Translations under genes and position numbers: made by a program
Notes under the pieces: model-generated
Database searches by the model: none
The model's input: the letters and a program-made list of their open reading frames with translations, nothing else
Told to the model about the DNA's origin: nothing
Source of the DNA: Ignavibacteriales bacterium
Lineage (GTDB): Bacteria; Bacteroidota; Ignavibacteria; Ignavibacteriales; Melioribacteraceae
Reading direction: 5' to 3'
DNA: 64,000 nt
NCBI GenBank assembly: GCA_026390795.1
Contig: JAPLFG010000004.1
Location: 62,001 to 126,000 of the forward strand
Shown: positions 17,738 through 32,989 of the stretch, piece by piece
Position numbering within the stretch: the stretch's first letter is position 1
How the letters are laid out: each line of letters starts with the position of its first letter

Positions 17738-17770
17738 AAAAGCCCGAATCCTTAACGAATTCGAGCTTTT
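17738..17770 (-). terminator. Terminator hairpin downstream of tRNA-CAU
   Basis: AAAAGCCCGAATCC (17738-17751) pairs with GAATTCGAGCTTTT (17757-17770) around a five-base loop with minor mismatches. In the minus sense it follows the tRNA directly, and the T-rich tail continues into GCTTTTT. Confidence 0.6.
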
Positions 17771-17774
17771 GATG

Positions 17775-17848
17775 TGGGCCCTGAAGGACTTGAACCTCCG
17801 ACCCGCTGATTATGAGTCAGCTGCTCTAACCAACTGAGCTAAGAGCCC
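17775..17848 (-). tRNA. tRNA with CAU anticodon (Met elongator or Ile2)
   Basis: The 74-base minus-strand sequence folds as a cloverleaf: acceptor GGGCTCT with AGGGCCC (one G-U), D-loop region TTAGCTCAGTTGGTTAGAGC, anticodon stem-loop GCTGA-CTCATAA-TCAGC, and a T-arm with GGTTCAAGTCC. CCA is not encoded. A CAU anticodon fits elongator Met or lysidine-modified Ile2 and cannot be told apart by eye; initiator tRNA is unlikely because there are no three G-C pairs in the anticodon stem. Its 3' end faces the accessory island. Confidence 0.9.
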
Positions 17849-17962
17849 TAATTTTTTTTACTTATTATTAACGCGATGCAAAAATAGTGCTTTGATAAAA
17901 TGAATGCAAATAATCCTAAAAGAAAACCCTTTTAACGCGAGGATTTTCTTTTTAGAATTTAT

Positions 17963-23501
<5,539 letters not shown>

Positions 23502-23518
23502 AACATTTATTATGAAAG

Positions 23519-24457
23519 TTATTTTAATTTCGCGGAAAAATAATTTATGGTTTCTTTAAGCCCTTTTATCAGGTCATATTCCGGCATGAAGTGAAGTTTT
23601 GCTTTAGTCTTTTCAATTGAAGCAAGACTATGTTTGATATCTCCCGGTCTCTCTTTTTCATAAACAATTTGGCTCTTACTTCCAGTTTCCATTATAACAA
23701 GCTTAGCAATATCATTAATAGAAATAGCGTTACCAGTCGCCACATTGAAGACACCGTTAACATATTCGTTCTTTGCCGCAAGAATATTTGCTTTTACTAC
23801 ATCAGTAACAAAAATAAAATCGCGTGTTTGTGTTCCGTCACCAAAAATTGTTATTTCTTCATTCTTCAACGCTTTTTCAACAAAGATCGGAACAGCTGCA
23901 GCATATTGACTCTTCGGATCTTGCCGGGGACCAAAGACATTAAAATACCTCAATGAAATCGCTCCTAAACAGTCATTTCGATTATAAAGTTTTAGAAGTT
24001 CTTCTCCTTCAAGTTTAGTTGCACCGTAAGGAGATTTTGGATCGGGCTCAAGATCAACTGTTTTAGGCGAAATTGGATTTTCGCCATAGATTGCTGCAGA
24101 ACTGCTCAACACAATTTTTTTTATACCGAATTCTTTTGAAGCATCGAGAACGTTTATCAAACCATTCACATTTATCTCGAAACATTCTTCCGGTTTATCA
24201 ATTGATTCCGGCACAGAAACAAGTGCGGCAAGATGATGAACATAATCGGTATTCTGTAAAACTTTGAAGACAAGATCGCGGTCGGTGATACTTCCTTTAT
24301 GAAAAATCACGGATGGAAATATTTCTACGTTAGATAAATATCCGCTCCGTAAATTATCAATAATGTGAACTTCGGCATCTTCGGAAAGCCATTGTTCGAC
24401 AATATGACTGCCGATAAATCCGGCTCCGCCGGTTACTACAACTTTAGTTCGCTTCAT
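23519..24457 (-). CDS. NAD-dependent sugar-nucleotide epimerase, GalE-like
   Basis: This 312-residue short-chain dehydrogenase has the NAD-binding motif TGGAGFIGS (9-17), a YGATK (Y-x3-K) catalytic pair near 144-148, and an SSSAAIYGE segment. It should interconvert UDP-glucose and UDP-galactose or the N-acetyl forms. Within this operon, next to a galactokinase-like kinase and a nucleotidyltransferase, a UDP-galactose 4-epimerase role is the best fit, although the sequence alone could also be a UDP-GlcNAc 4-epimerase. It overlaps no neighbour and lies four bases after the nucleotidyltransferase stop. Confidence 0.82.
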   Translation of the reverse strand: MKRTKVVVTGGAGFIGSHIVEQWLSEDAEVHIIDNLRSGYLSNVEIFPSVIFHKGSITDRDLVFKVLQNTDYVHHLAALVSVPESIDKPEECFEINVNGLINVLDASKEFGIKKIVLSSSAAIYGENPISPKTVDLEPDPKSPYGATKLEGEELLKLYNRNDCLGAISLRYFNVFGPRQDPKSQYAAAVPIFVEKALKNEEITIFGDGTQTRDFIFVTDVVKANILAAKNEYVNGVFNVATGNAISINDIAKLVIMETGSKSQIVYEKERPGDIKHSLASIEKTKAKLHFMPEYDLIKGLKETINYFSAKLK

Positions 24458-24461
24458 TTCG

Positions 24462-25322
24462 TCATAAAGAGAAATTGTGATAATGAATTTCTAAATATTT
24501 TTTCACTGTTAAAATATCATTTTTACTAGTTAAATCCGGTACGTGTTCTCTTAATGGATAGCATAAAAGAGATTTTGGGGTTTCAGCAATCATCAATTTG
24601 ATCGCCGCAGGCAATTCTTTTTCTTGACGCACCGGATGAAGCGGCACTGTTTCAAGAAACGGAAAAATCATATCATAATTGAACCGAAAGAGATTCATGC
24701 TCACGCCGATAAAACCATTCTTCTCTTTTACAGATTTGATTTCTTCTTCAGTAGGTTTTTCAATTATGTCTAACAGAAATCCTTGATCATCTTTTTTGGT
24801 AAGCGCAAATTTTCTTATCCGTTCTTTCTCTACTTCCAATCCATCGCGGTCATAGTCAATCATTGCGTTCATATACTTAGACTCAAGCATTAATTTAAGT
24901 GCTTGTATTGAGTAAAGATTATCACTATTGCACATTGTGAAAGACGCGCTATTCCATTCCAATTTTGATTTGAGAGTTTGATAAAGAGCATCTGCAGTAC
25001 CAAGTGGTTTTTCTCTACCGGTTGGTATTATCTGAACCGCAAATGAAATGTTCAATCCTTCAATTGAATGTTTGCTGTAATGTTCTTTTATCGAATTATC
25101 GCGTTCGCTTATTACAATAACAATTTCGGCATAACCCGCTTCACGCGCATTAAAAAGAAGATAATCCAAAAACGGACGTTCATCTCTACCGATTCGTATC
25201 ATTCCTTTCGATTTGTTCTCAGCATCGTCAATAAGTTTTAAATCAACTTGATTTTCCGGAAGTGTGGAATTTTTCATTCGAGATGAGACACCGCCGGCTA
25301 ATATGACTAATTTTCCTTTCAT
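24462..25322 (-). CDS. Sugar-1-phosphate nucleotidyltransferase
   Basis: This 286-residue protein has a Rossmann-like NTP_transferase fold. The nucleotide loop appears as LAGGVSSRMKNS near the N-terminus, with IGRDERPFLDYLLFNAREAG, PLGTADALYQTL and MCNSDNLYS (metal-binding Asp) following. It should join a sugar-1-phosphate to a nucleoside triphosphate with release of pyrophosphate. Between the GHMP kinase (adjacent, no gap) and the GalE-like epimerase it most likely makes UDP-galactose (or UDP-GalNAc/GlcNAc), doing the job of GalT. Substrate and nucleotide are inferred from context only. Confidence 0.75.
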   Translation of the reverse strand: MKGKLVILAGGVSSRMKNSTLPENQVDLKLIDDAENKSKGMIRIGRDERPFLDYLLFNAREAGYAEIVIVISERDNSIKEHYSKHSIEGLNISFAVQIIPTGREKPLGTADALYQTLKSKLEWNSASFTMCNSDNLYSIQALKLMLESKYMNAMIDYDRDGLEVEKERIRKFALTKKDDQGFLLDIIEKPTEEEIKSVKEKNGFIGVSMNLFRFNYDMIFPFLETVPLHPVRQEKELPAAIKLMIAETPKSLLCYPLREHVPDLTSKNDILTVKKYLEIHYHNFSL

Positions 25323-26414
25323 TTATTTTCCATTAACTGATTCTTCACGTGTACCTTCATCAGAATATACGATCCATGCCTCATTAGAAATCTTCTTTAC
25401 TTCATCTAAAACTTTTTCCGGATTTTCCGGAGCATAAGCGAACATACAGCCGCCGCCGCCGGAACCATTTATCTTTGCGCCATAAGCACCAGCGGTAAGA
25501 ACCGCATCAATCATTTTATCAATTTTTGGCGTGGATATTTTTAGAACATCTCTCAAAACTTTTTGATGTTCGTTCATTAATCTTCCAAGCCTGCGTTCAT
25601 CAAATTTATCGGCAGACAAAAGTTTATCGGCTTCAAAAGTTATATCTCTATTTTGTATTGTTCCTTCTAATAATTCCATCTGCTCTTCAGTTAATTCATC
25701 TTTGTATCTGTGCAATTCATCTAAAGAGATTGTCTGAAGTGAAAAATCCGAATGTTTCTCCATCAGTTCTCTAGATATATTAATGACACCTCTCTTAACT
25801 CTTGCGAGAATAAATTTTGTGTCTTTCGCTTCGGTTGAATTGCCAAGCACAAAAGCGCCAAGTTTTGTATTTATTTTTTTCAAAATTATTTCCGGAAATG
25901 ATTCAAGCCAAATTATTCCGCCGACTGCCGTAGAATAATGGTCCATCATCCCGCCGGGTTCAGAAAATTCAAGCACTTCCGCACTGTAAGCCAATTCCGA
26001 AATTTTTTCAGGCTCAAGTATTTTATACTGATCGCTCATCCTTGATAGAAAATTAATCCAACTGATTATCAGTGCGGATGAACTTGATGTTCCCGCATTG
26101 ATTGGGATTTCACCTTTTACTATGCAGTCAAATCCTTTGGAAAAAGAGAAACCATTTTTCAACATTACATTCACACTGCTGCGGAAATAATCTCTCTCAA
26201 AAATATAATTTAACTTTTCACCTATGATAAACGATTCGGATGAATTTAAATCCGGCAGATCAATATTTACTTGCGAATCGTTCCGTTCTGTACCTTCAAT
26301 CGAAATTCGTTTTGAGATTGCACTAGCGATGATTGGCAGTCCAAGATAATCTTGATGTTCGCCAAAAAGACAAACTCTTCCGGGTGTAGATATTTTGATT
26401 TTTCTTTTGTCCAT
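25323..26414 (-). CDS. GHMP kinase, galactokinase-like
   Basis: This 363-residue kinase has the galactokinase-style N-terminal motif GRVCLFGEHQDY (12-23), the ATP-binding loop PINAGTSSSSALI, and the C-terminal motif KINGSGGGGCMFAY. These are the three GHMP kinase motifs in order. It should phosphorylate a sugar at C1, most likely galactose given the secreted beta-galactosidase in the same operon. The sugar-recognition part differs from E. coli GalK, so a related sugar such as GalNAc or fucose is possible. It begins three bases after the symporter stop and abuts the nucleotidyltransferase gene. Confidence 0.82.
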   Translation of the reverse strand: MDKRKIKISTPGRVCLFGEHQDYLGLPIIASAISKRISIEGTERNDSQVNIDLPDLNSSESFIIGEKLNYIFERDYFRSSVNVMLKNGFSFSKGFDCIVKGEIPINAGTSSSSALIISWINFLSRMSDQYKILEPEKISELAYSAEVLEFSEPGGMMDHYSTAVGGIIWLESFPEIILKKINTKLGAFVLGNSTEAKDTKFILARVKRGVINISRELMEKHSDFSLQTISLDELHRYKDELTEEQMELLEGTIQNRDITFEADKLLSADKFDERRLGRLMNEHQKVLRDVLKISTPKIDKMIDAVLTAGAYGAKINGSGGGGCMFAYAPENPEKVLDEVKKISNEAWIVYSDEGTREESVNGK

Positions 26415-26417
26415 ATT

Positions 26418-28067
26418 TTAATCTGTATACGACCTAAATAAACCACCGATGAAATAAAGTATCATCCCTCCCACAGCAATATACGATGCAGCACTCGAAC
26501 CGGTGCTTCCAAGAAAAACTCCGATCAAAAATATCACAAGACCGGAAAAGAAAACGAATAAACTCAATTTTCCTTTTGCTGTTTTAGGTATGATGTTATA
26601 AACATCACCGCTTTTAATCTCTTCATCACTTGTTTTCTTAGCACGCCAAATCGAATCAAGTTTTTCATTGTTTGCATCTTCTTTAGTAATAAAACTTATC
26701 AACGGTGTAAAGAGAAGTGTAACACCGGCGGTGATAAATGTTGTTGTGTTGAAATCATATTTCAAAATAAATGTACCGATGATGCCTGATATTGCACCGA
26801 GAGTATATCCGCTAATAGCTCCTTTCCAGTTGATCCTTCTCCATAACAATCCGTAAACAACGGCTATGATGAACAAAGGCATATCCATAATTGCTATTAT
26901 TGTTAGATATGCATTCACCGCTCCGCCAAGAACCGGTACCAGATAAGCGAACAAAATCATACCGATACCTGAGATGATTGTAACTATACGCGCTACAAAT
27001 AAAATATCTTTTTGAGTAGCGTTACGTTTCAAAACATTTTCGAATATATCGCTCGTGAATATTGTTGCGACTCCATTTAAGTTTCCGGAAATAGTTGAGA
27101 GCTGAGAAGATAGAAGTCCAACAACTATCAATCCCAAAACAATATTAGGAATCAAAGTTGAAATGAGAAGCGGAACTGCTGAATCTGCATTTACTAAGTT
27201 TGGATAAAGAACCCGCGATGCAAGTCCCGGTAGAATCCACAAAAGTGCAAAAGGCGTTGTCACAATTCCCGCAAGAACTAATCCCTTTGAAACTGACTTT
27301 GTGCTTTCAGCACCGAACGCACGCTGCAGCAAACCTTGATCCACGCTCGCCCATTCTATACCAAGTAAAAAAATTGCAATAATGAAGCGCCAATCATAAG
27401 TTCCATGAGATTTGATTAAAGTCATGTGCCCTTCCGGAAGCTTTGATATCAATCCGGGCCACCAGCCGACAGCACTCATTGCCATCGGTAAAAGGATTAA
27501 CGCTCCGCCAAGCATTAATACAAATTGAATTACATCCGTAAACGCCACAGACCACATTCCTCCCAACATTGTATAGATAATTACAACAACTGAAAAAATT
27601 AAAACCCAAGCGGTAAATGAGTTTAATCCGGTTATAGTTTGAGAAGCGATTGCAGCAGTATATAAAACAACGCCGAGCCAAAATGTTAAACGTACAACCC
27701 AAATTATTGCAACGAATGTTCTAACACCTTTACTATACCGCATTTCAAGAAATTCAGGTATAGTTCTTATTCTAAGACGGCGGAAGATTGGAATTATAAA
27801 TAATCCGGAAAGGACCATAGCCATATTTCCGGTCCATGTTTGCCAGATTATTTGAATTCCCTCTTTGTAAGCAATTCCCGCTTGACCAACAAAGCTGTAA
27901 AGATTTACATTAGTTGCAGCAAGAACCGCAGCGAGAATGAATGGAGTCAGTTGTCTTCCGGCAAGATAGAAATCATCCGAATTACCGACCCATTTATAAA
28001 AAATTGATCCGATCCAAAACATACCGGCGATAAAAACGAAGACGATAATGTAGTCGGCATAATTCAA
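26418..28067 (-). CDS. Sodium/solute symporter, SSS family
   Basis: This 549-residue protein has about 14 membrane segments and the SSS opening (DYIIVFVFIAGMFWIGSIFY, SDDFYLAGRQLTPFILAA, AATNVNLYSFVGQAG). It should import a sugar with sodium across the inner membrane. The start is TTG at 28067, close behind GAGAGGG; no in-frame ATG lies nearby. Its place at the head of the operon with galactokinase-like and GalE-like genes points to galactose or a related monosaccharide. A 42-codon membrane peptide gene lies 18 bases upstream. Confidence 0.88.
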   Translation of the reverse strand: MNYADYIIVFVFIAGMFWIGSIFYKWVGNSDDFYLAGRQLTPFILAAVLAATNVNLYSFVGQAGIAYKEGIQIIWQTWTGNMAMVLSGLFIIPIFRRLRIRTIPEFLEMRYSKGVRTFVAIIWVVRLTFWLGVVLYTAAIASQTITGLNSFTAWVLIFSVVVIIYTMLGGMWSVAFTDVIQFVLMLGGALILLPMAMSAVGWWPGLISKLPEGHMTLIKSHGTYDWRFIIAIFLLGIEWASVDQGLLQRAFGAESTKSVSKGLVLAGIVTTPFALLWILPGLASRVLYPNLVNADSAVPLLISTLIPNIVLGLIVVGLLSSQLSTISGNLNGVATIFTSDIFENVLKRNATQKDILFVARIVTIISGIGMILFAYLVPVLGGAVNAYLTIIAIMDMPLFIIAVVYGLLWRRINWKGAISGYTLGAISGIIGTFILKYDFNTTTFITAGVTLLFTPLISFITKEDANNEKLDSIWRAKKTSDEEIKSGDVYNIIPKTAKGKLSLFVFFSGLVIFLIGVFLGSTGSSAASYIAVGGMILYFIGGLFRSYTD

Positions 28068-28085
28068 TTTACCCTCTCAAGAAAA

Positions 28086-28214
28086 TTAGATTTTGTTTTG
28101 ATTTTGTTTTTGTCGAAGAAGTTGTTTGAATTCCCGGACCGGTATCATAATCCAGACTATCAGAATTATAAAACCAATTAGCCAGATACTCCACGTTATC
28201 CAGTCAAAATACAT
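28086..28214 (-). CDS. 42-residue membrane peptide upstream of the symporter
   Basis: An ATG at 28214, preceded by AGGAG with eight bases of spacing, opens a 42-codon frame: MYFDWITWSIWLIGFIILI, then VWIMIPVREFKQLLRQKQ and a short polar end. It has one membrane helix and a basic tail. It is the first frame of the sugar operon. Tiny accessory subunits next to SSS transporters are known in other bacteria, so it may stabilise or regulate the symporter. The coding potential is judged from the strong ribosome binding site, the frame and the position. Confidence 0.68.
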   Translation of the reverse strand: MYFDWITWSIWLIGFIILIVWIMIPVREFKQLLRQKQNQNKI

Positions 28215-28538
28215 GAGGGTTTCTCCTAAAGATAAAAAATTGAATCAATAATAAACCCATTTTTACTTTAAGTAAAGAATGAAATCTAAAGGACATCACA
28301 ACTTCAGCCGGATTGACGTGTTTTCTAGGTCACTTTGAATAAAATCCAACTTGACAATGCAAGCGCGAAGATCTAAATTCTATACAAGTTTGTTCGATAA
28401 TATATTATCTATTGTCCACATATTGTCGATGTTGTATTTAGTTTGGATAGTAGCTCCTCGGTTATTATAGTTTATATATATACATATATAGATTCTTTTC
28501 CATTTCTAGAATTATACATAATATATCGAGGAGGCAGT
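28215..28538. other. Divergent promoter region between the sugar operon and the T9SS protein gene
   Basis: These 324 bases separate the leftward sugar operon from the rightward secreted-protein gene. CTTTA/TAAAG (about 28267-28278) is a short palindrome on the operon side. TTGACA occurs near 28353 in the plus sense, and TATATA-rich DNA precedes the GGAGG at about 28530. No gene was recognised here. Confidence 0.35.
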
Positions 28539-31500
28539 ATGTTCAAAACTTCTACCAAATTAATCCTATTTACATTTTCCTTATTCTATTTATTTACAAC
28601 AACTAATTATTTAGCACAAAGAACTAGATCAGCAATACCGGAAAGTATTTTAAAGCAAGATAAATTTACCTTCCCGGAAATGAGGAATTCATTTCTTACA
28701 CCAAAAGAAACAAATGGAAATTTTTCCACAACAGTTTATACTTTTGCGTCCATTGCAGTTTTTTCATATTTCGATAACACACAAATTTCAGTGTATGATG
28801 CAAATGGGACTTTAAAAGAATCTAAAACTCTGGGAGTAGATTCATATTATAATTTTACTTCAGGGATCTCCACTGGGATCTATCGTGTTGTTGGTAATAA
28901 AACTTATACTGTACTTGTGGGTGATGCCTTCGATACGAGACAATATTATGGTGGAGTAGATGGTTATTATGCAGTTGATGAAGCAGGCCGAGGCTTATCA
29001 ACAAAATTGAATACTTACATGACAAAATCTTACGATGGCGGAGAAGACTTTATTGTTTTCTCCTACAATGATAATACAGGATTTACCGTCAAGGATCTTA
29101 CAAGTGGTAATATTCTTGCAGCCGGAACATTAAATACCGGAGAACACTATTCGTTTAAAAATTCTAATACTGTACCTTATTCTAAATTTTTGCAAGTAAT
29201 CGGCACTAAACCGATCTCTGCTTTATCCTATGCGGATCAAGATTATTATGTACCTTCAAGTAATGGATCGTTTGTTGGTACTTCATTTTATGGATACTCT
29301 GCCTACGTAGGCAGTTGGGATAACAGTATAGTTGTAACGTCATACGCAGATAATAATACAGTTACAGTTAAAAACTCTTCCACAGGTGCAGTTATAAAAA
29401 CTTACACTATACAAAAAGGTCAAGTAAAAGCAGAAAATATAAATACTCCAACATTTTGGACAGTGACATCAACCGGTCCTGTCTCTGCAGCTAATATACC
29501 TTTTACTTACACTACATCTGCTTATCAATATATGACCAGAGCGATAGATGAAAACGGGAAGGGATTTGGAAAATTATTTTATGTACCTACTATCGGAAGC
29601 CGAATAGATATATTCTCATTTGATAATGCCAACACCATTAAAATTACGGAGCTTGGATCATATGATGTATTTCCTTACACAAATTCAACAGTAAAGTATC
29701 AAGGGGCTTTGGAAGAGGGTAAAAATTATACTTTTACCTCCGCTACAGGTCGCTATGTTTACAAAATAGAAGCAACGGGTAATGTTTCCGTACTCCAAAG
29801 CAATAGTGGCGCCGGTGCCGATTTTATGCCTCTCGCTTATTCTCTAGATTATCCCGACTTAGCAATATCAACAGCAGATATTGCATACAACAAAGCCGAT
29901 ACAGATATAAATGCCGGTGATAATATAACAGTTACAGTAACAGTTCATAATTACGGGAATGTGGCAGCATCAAATGTTAATTGTGTTGCGTATGACGGAG
30001 ATCCTGATGCGGGAGGTAATGCACCAATTATTGGAAGCGGCGTACTTTCTTCTATTTCTGTTAACGGAACGAATACATTCTATTTTACTTATAAAGTTCC
30101 AACGAGTCCGGAGTACCGAAACATTGTTGTGAAAGTTGATCCGGCTAATCTAATTACAGAATCAAATGAATCAAATAACAAAGCATCAAGAAGTATTAAA
30201 CCAAATGTTGAATTGCAGCCACCGTTAGCTGTTTCAATTACGACTCCATCGAGTTTATTGTTGCAAAGCGGTACTTTAACACCTAATCCTTTCACTGTCC
30301 ACTTAGATATATTTAATACAGGTACAGTTTCCGCTACTAATGTTAGCGTTAAATTAGATTTATTCAATGGATTAACTTTAGCTTCAGGTACTTTGACTCA
30401 AAGCGTTGGAACTATTTTATCAAATAAAACTGCTACTGTTGATTTTTCAGTAAGAGCAAATGCAAGCAATTCAGGATTTAATTTATATAAATTAACAATC
30501 AGTGCGACAGGTTTAACAGATAAAGTAATCAACAAAGCTGTTAATGTACCGGATGCAATTTCACCAACGGCACCAACAAACTTTACCGGTCAATTAACAG
30601 GAACCGGCTCGGCTACATTTAACTGGACAAAAAACACAGAACCAGATTTATCCGGTTACTATTTTTATTACAGCATCGACGGAACTAATTGGACCGCAAC
30701 AGGAGCTTCTCAAGGGAACTCCCCTATTCTTGTTATAAATGCAAATTCAATTACGCTCACAAATTTACCCGGCGGAAAAAATTATTGGTTTATGGTTAAG
30801 GCGTTCGATACTTCCAACAATATAAGTTCTGCTTCTACAATTGTGCAACTTTCGATTTCAGGCCAGACTTCTACACAAACATTGTTCTACGGTGACAAAG
30901 GTATAACATGGACAGTAACACCATCAGATCCTCCTGTTCCAGGCGAAATTCCCGGCTACGTTTTCGGGCCGAATAAATATGGTGACTTAGGTAAATACCA
31001 GCGCTTCGATTTTAACGGAACTGGCAACTTAGCAGAAGTAAAAATTTATTTTGCGGCGAAAACAATTACAGGCGCTGCAGATAATTTTAATCTGGTTGTT
31101 AGAAGTGTTGGCACCAACGGTGCACCAAACACACTACTTTACTCACAAGCTTATTCAACCAACGTGATTGATATCAGCAATAAAGGCGTTGTGTTTAATT
31201 CATTCACAATTTCTCCACAAGTTTTCTTTAGCGGTTCTTTTTTTGTTGGCCTGGAATGGGCAAGTAGTTTTGATGATCAGTTTGGAATTATTGCTGATAC
31301 AGTAGGACAAGGAAATAACCAAAGAAGAGCATGGGAAAAATGGTCTGACGAAAGTTTAAAAGACGTATATCTTGAATGGGGTGATAAACATTTTGATCTC
31401 GATCTTTGGATAGCAGCTGTTATTAATGTTTTAACTGATGTTAAGGAAAATGGTAATTCAATTCCGTCTCAGTATACTTTATTCCAGAATTATCCAAACC

Positions 31501-31730
31501 CATTTAATCCTACGACAAGAATCCGATATTTAATTCCTACAGGTTCATTCGTACAGTTGAAAATATTTGATGTTCTTGGCAATGAAGTTGCATCGCTTGT
31601 TAAAGCCCAGCAACCCGCAGGATATCATGAAGTAGAATTTAACGCGGCAAATTTATCAAGCGGAATTTATTTCTACAGATTGCAGACGGATAATTATTCG
31701 GTAAGTAAGAAGCTTATATTGATGAAGTAA
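28539..31730 (+). CDS. Secreted multidomain protein with CARDB, FN3 and type IX sorting domains
   Basis: The ATG at 28539 with GGAGG seven bases upstream is chosen over a 32-codon extension; it gives 1,063 residues starting with a signal peptide (MFKTSTKLILFTFSLFYLF). Residues 50-435 are repeats of beta-rich units (SYADNNTVTV, FSYNDNTGFTV). A CARDB domain follows at about 439-550, an FN3 domain at about 677-773, a beta-sandwich region, and the C-terminal sorting domain at about 980-1063 with FQNYPNPFNP and SSGIYFYRLQTDNYSVSKKL. It should cross the outer membrane by the type IX system and be attached to or released from the cell surface. The substrate or partner is unknown. A strong terminator follows. 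Confidence 0.88.
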   Translation: MFKTSTKLILFTFSLFYLFTTTNYLAQRTRSAIPESILKQDKFTFPEMRNSFLTPKETNGNFSTTVYTFASIAVFSYFDNTQISVYDANGTLKESKTLGVDSYYNFTSGISTGIYRVVGNKTYTVLVGDAFDTRQYYGGVDGYYAVDEAGRGLSTKLNTYMTKSYDGGEDFIVFSYNDNTGFTVKDLTSGNILAAGTLNTGEHYSFKNSNTVPYSKFLQVIGTKPISALSYADQDYYVPSSNGSFVGTSFYGYSAYVGSWDNSIVVTSYADNNTVTVKNSSTGAVIKTYTIQKGQVKAENINTPTFWTVTSTGPVSAANIPFTYTTSAYQYMTRAIDENGKGFGKLFYVPTIGSRIDIFSFDNANTIKITELGSYDVFPYTNSTVKYQGALEEGKNYTFTSATGRYVYKIEATGNVSVLQSNSGAGADFMPLAYSLDYPDLAISTADIAYNKADTDINAGDNITVTVTVHNYGNVAASNVNCVAYDGDPDAGGNAPIIGSGVLSSISVNGTNTFYFTYKVPTSPEYRNIVVKVDPANLITESNESNNKASRSIKPNVELQPPLAVSITTPSSLLLQSGTLTPNPFTVHLDIFNTGTVSATNVSVKLDLFNGLTLASGTLTQSVGTILSNKTATVDFSVRANASNSGFNLYKLTISATGLTDKVINKAVNVPDAISPTAPTNFTGQLTGTGSATFNWTKNTEPDLSGYYFYYSIDGTNWTATGASQGNSPILVINANSITLTNLPGGKNYWFMVKAFDTSNNISSASTIVQLSISGQTSTQTLFYGDKGITWTVTPSDPPVPGEIPGYVFGPNKYGDLGKYQRFDFNGTGNLAEVKIYFAAKTITGAADNFNLVVRSVGTNGAPNTLLYSQAYSTNVIDISNKGVVFNSFTISPQVFFSGSFFVGLEWASSFDDQFGIIADTVGQGNNQRRAWEKWSDESLKDVYLEWGDKHFDLDLWIAAVINVLTDVKENGNSIPSQYTLFQNYPNPFNPTTRIRYLIPTGSFVQLKIFDVLGNEVASLVKAQQPAGYHEVEFNAANLSSGIYFYRLQTDNYSVSKKLILMK

Positions 31731-31733
31731 ATT

Positions 31734-31761
31734 AAAAAAGCCCCGCACGCGGGGCTTTTTT
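31734..31761. terminator. Bidirectional GC-rich terminator
   Basis: AAAAAAGCCCCGC and GCGGGGCTTTTTT form a near-perfect hairpin four bases after the stop at 31730. The A and T tracts on the two sides allow it to serve the secreted-protein gene and the convergent aminotransferase gene. Confidence 0.9.
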
Positions 31762-31813
31762 ATGAATAGTGTTTCTTTTCATTTTCATGCAAACAGGATG
31801 TTTACATTTCAAT

Positions 31814-32989
31814 TTAGTTAGAACTTTCCTTAATAAATTCTGCAATTGTATCTACGACAAATTTAATCTGCTCATCGCTCAATTCCGGGTAGATCGGCAG
31901 AGCGATTGAACTACTTGCCGCGCTATTAGAAACCGGATAATCTTCATCTTTGCATTTCAAGTATGAAAAACATTCTTGACGGTGAAATGGAACCGGATAA
32001 TAGATTTCGCAGCCAATCTCTTTCTTTCTCAAATAGTCAATTAATGAATCCCGATTCTCTACTCTAATAATATACTGATTGTAAATATGGTGATTCTTAA
32101 ATCCGGAAGTTTTATAAACGGCTTTTGGCAGCAGGACTTTATTATTAGAATCAAAAACCAAAATTCCTTCTTCGGTTGCCAGACCGGCAGCTACAAAATA
32201 TTTTGAATACGAATCGGCATTTTCTCTTCTTTTTGCAGACCATGAATCGAGATGCGGCAGTTTAACTCTTAGCACAGCAGCTTGAAGAGCATCCAATCTA
32301 AAATTACCGCCCATCATTTTATGATAGTACTTTGGCTCCATTCCGTGAACACGCTGAATACGCATCTTCTCACCGAGCGCTTCATTATTGGTTGTTACAA
32401 TTCCACCGTCGCCAAATCCGCCAAGATTTTTACTCGGGAAAAATGAAAAACATCCAATATCTCCAATTGTACCTACAAATTTTCCGTTTTTGTATTGAAC
32501 GCCGATAGCTTGAGCAGCATCTTCAACAACGAACAGATTATTTTTATTTGCAATTTTCATTATCTCATTCATCCGCGCACTTTGACCGTAAAGGTGAACG
32601 GGGATTATTGCTTTAGTCTTCGATGTTATTTTTTCTTCGATCTTATTCGAATCAATATTAAATGTTACAGGATCACAGTCAACAAATACAGGCACAGCAT
32701 TCAAACGAGCAACAACTCCAGCGGTAGCAAAGAATGAATAAGTCGGAACAATTACTTCATCGCCGGGCTGAATTTCGAGTGCCATTAAAGCTAGCAAAAG
32801 AGCATCGGTACCGGATGAAACACCTACAGCTTTTTTACATCCAAGGTAGTTACAAATTTCTTCTTCCAGTTTTGCAACATCGGGACCCATAATAAAATAT
32901 TGCGAATCAATAACGCGCTGCACAGCTTCATCAATTTCTTTTTTTAACGATTGGTATTGCGGTTTTAAATCTAACAACGGGACTTTCAT
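31814..32989 (-). CDS. DegT/DnrJ/EryC1-type PLP aminotransferase, WbpE-like
   Basis: This 391-residue enzyme has the sugar-aminotransferase signatures GVSSGTDALLLALMAL, VEDAAQAIG, and FFPSKNLGGFGDGG, with the PLP lysine near 188. It transfers an amino group to C3 or C4 of a keto-sugar nucleotide. The two genes just upstream encode WbpD-like and WbpB-like enzymes, so amination at C3 of a UDP-N-acetyl-glucosaminuronic acid is most likely. The start overlaps the acetyltransferase stop by one base (TAATG), a sign of coupling. Confidence 0.88.
   Translation of the reverse strand: MKVPLLDLKPQYQSLKKEIDEAVQRVIDSQYFIMGPDVAKLEEEICNYLGCKKAVGVSSGTDALLLALMALEIQPGDEVIVPTYSFFATAGVVARLNAVPVFVDCDPVTFNIDSNKIEEKITSKTKAIIPVHLYGQSARMNEIMKIANKNNLFVVEDAAQAIGVQYKNGKFVGTIGDIGCFSFFPSKNLGGFGDGGIVTTNNEALGEKMRIQRVHGMEPKYYHKMMGGNFRLDALQAAVLRVKLPHLDSWSAKRRENADSYSKYFVAAGLATEEGILVFDSNNKVLLPKAVYKTSGFKNHHIYNQYIIRVENRDSLIDYLRKKEIGCEIYYPVPFHRQECFSYLKCKDEDYPVSNSAASSSIALPIYPELSDEQIKFVVDTIAEFIKESSN

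Noticed and set aside
17775-17848. Initiator tRNA-Met
   Set aside because: The anticodon stem lacks the three consecutive G-C pairs of initiators; elongator Met or Ile2 fits better.
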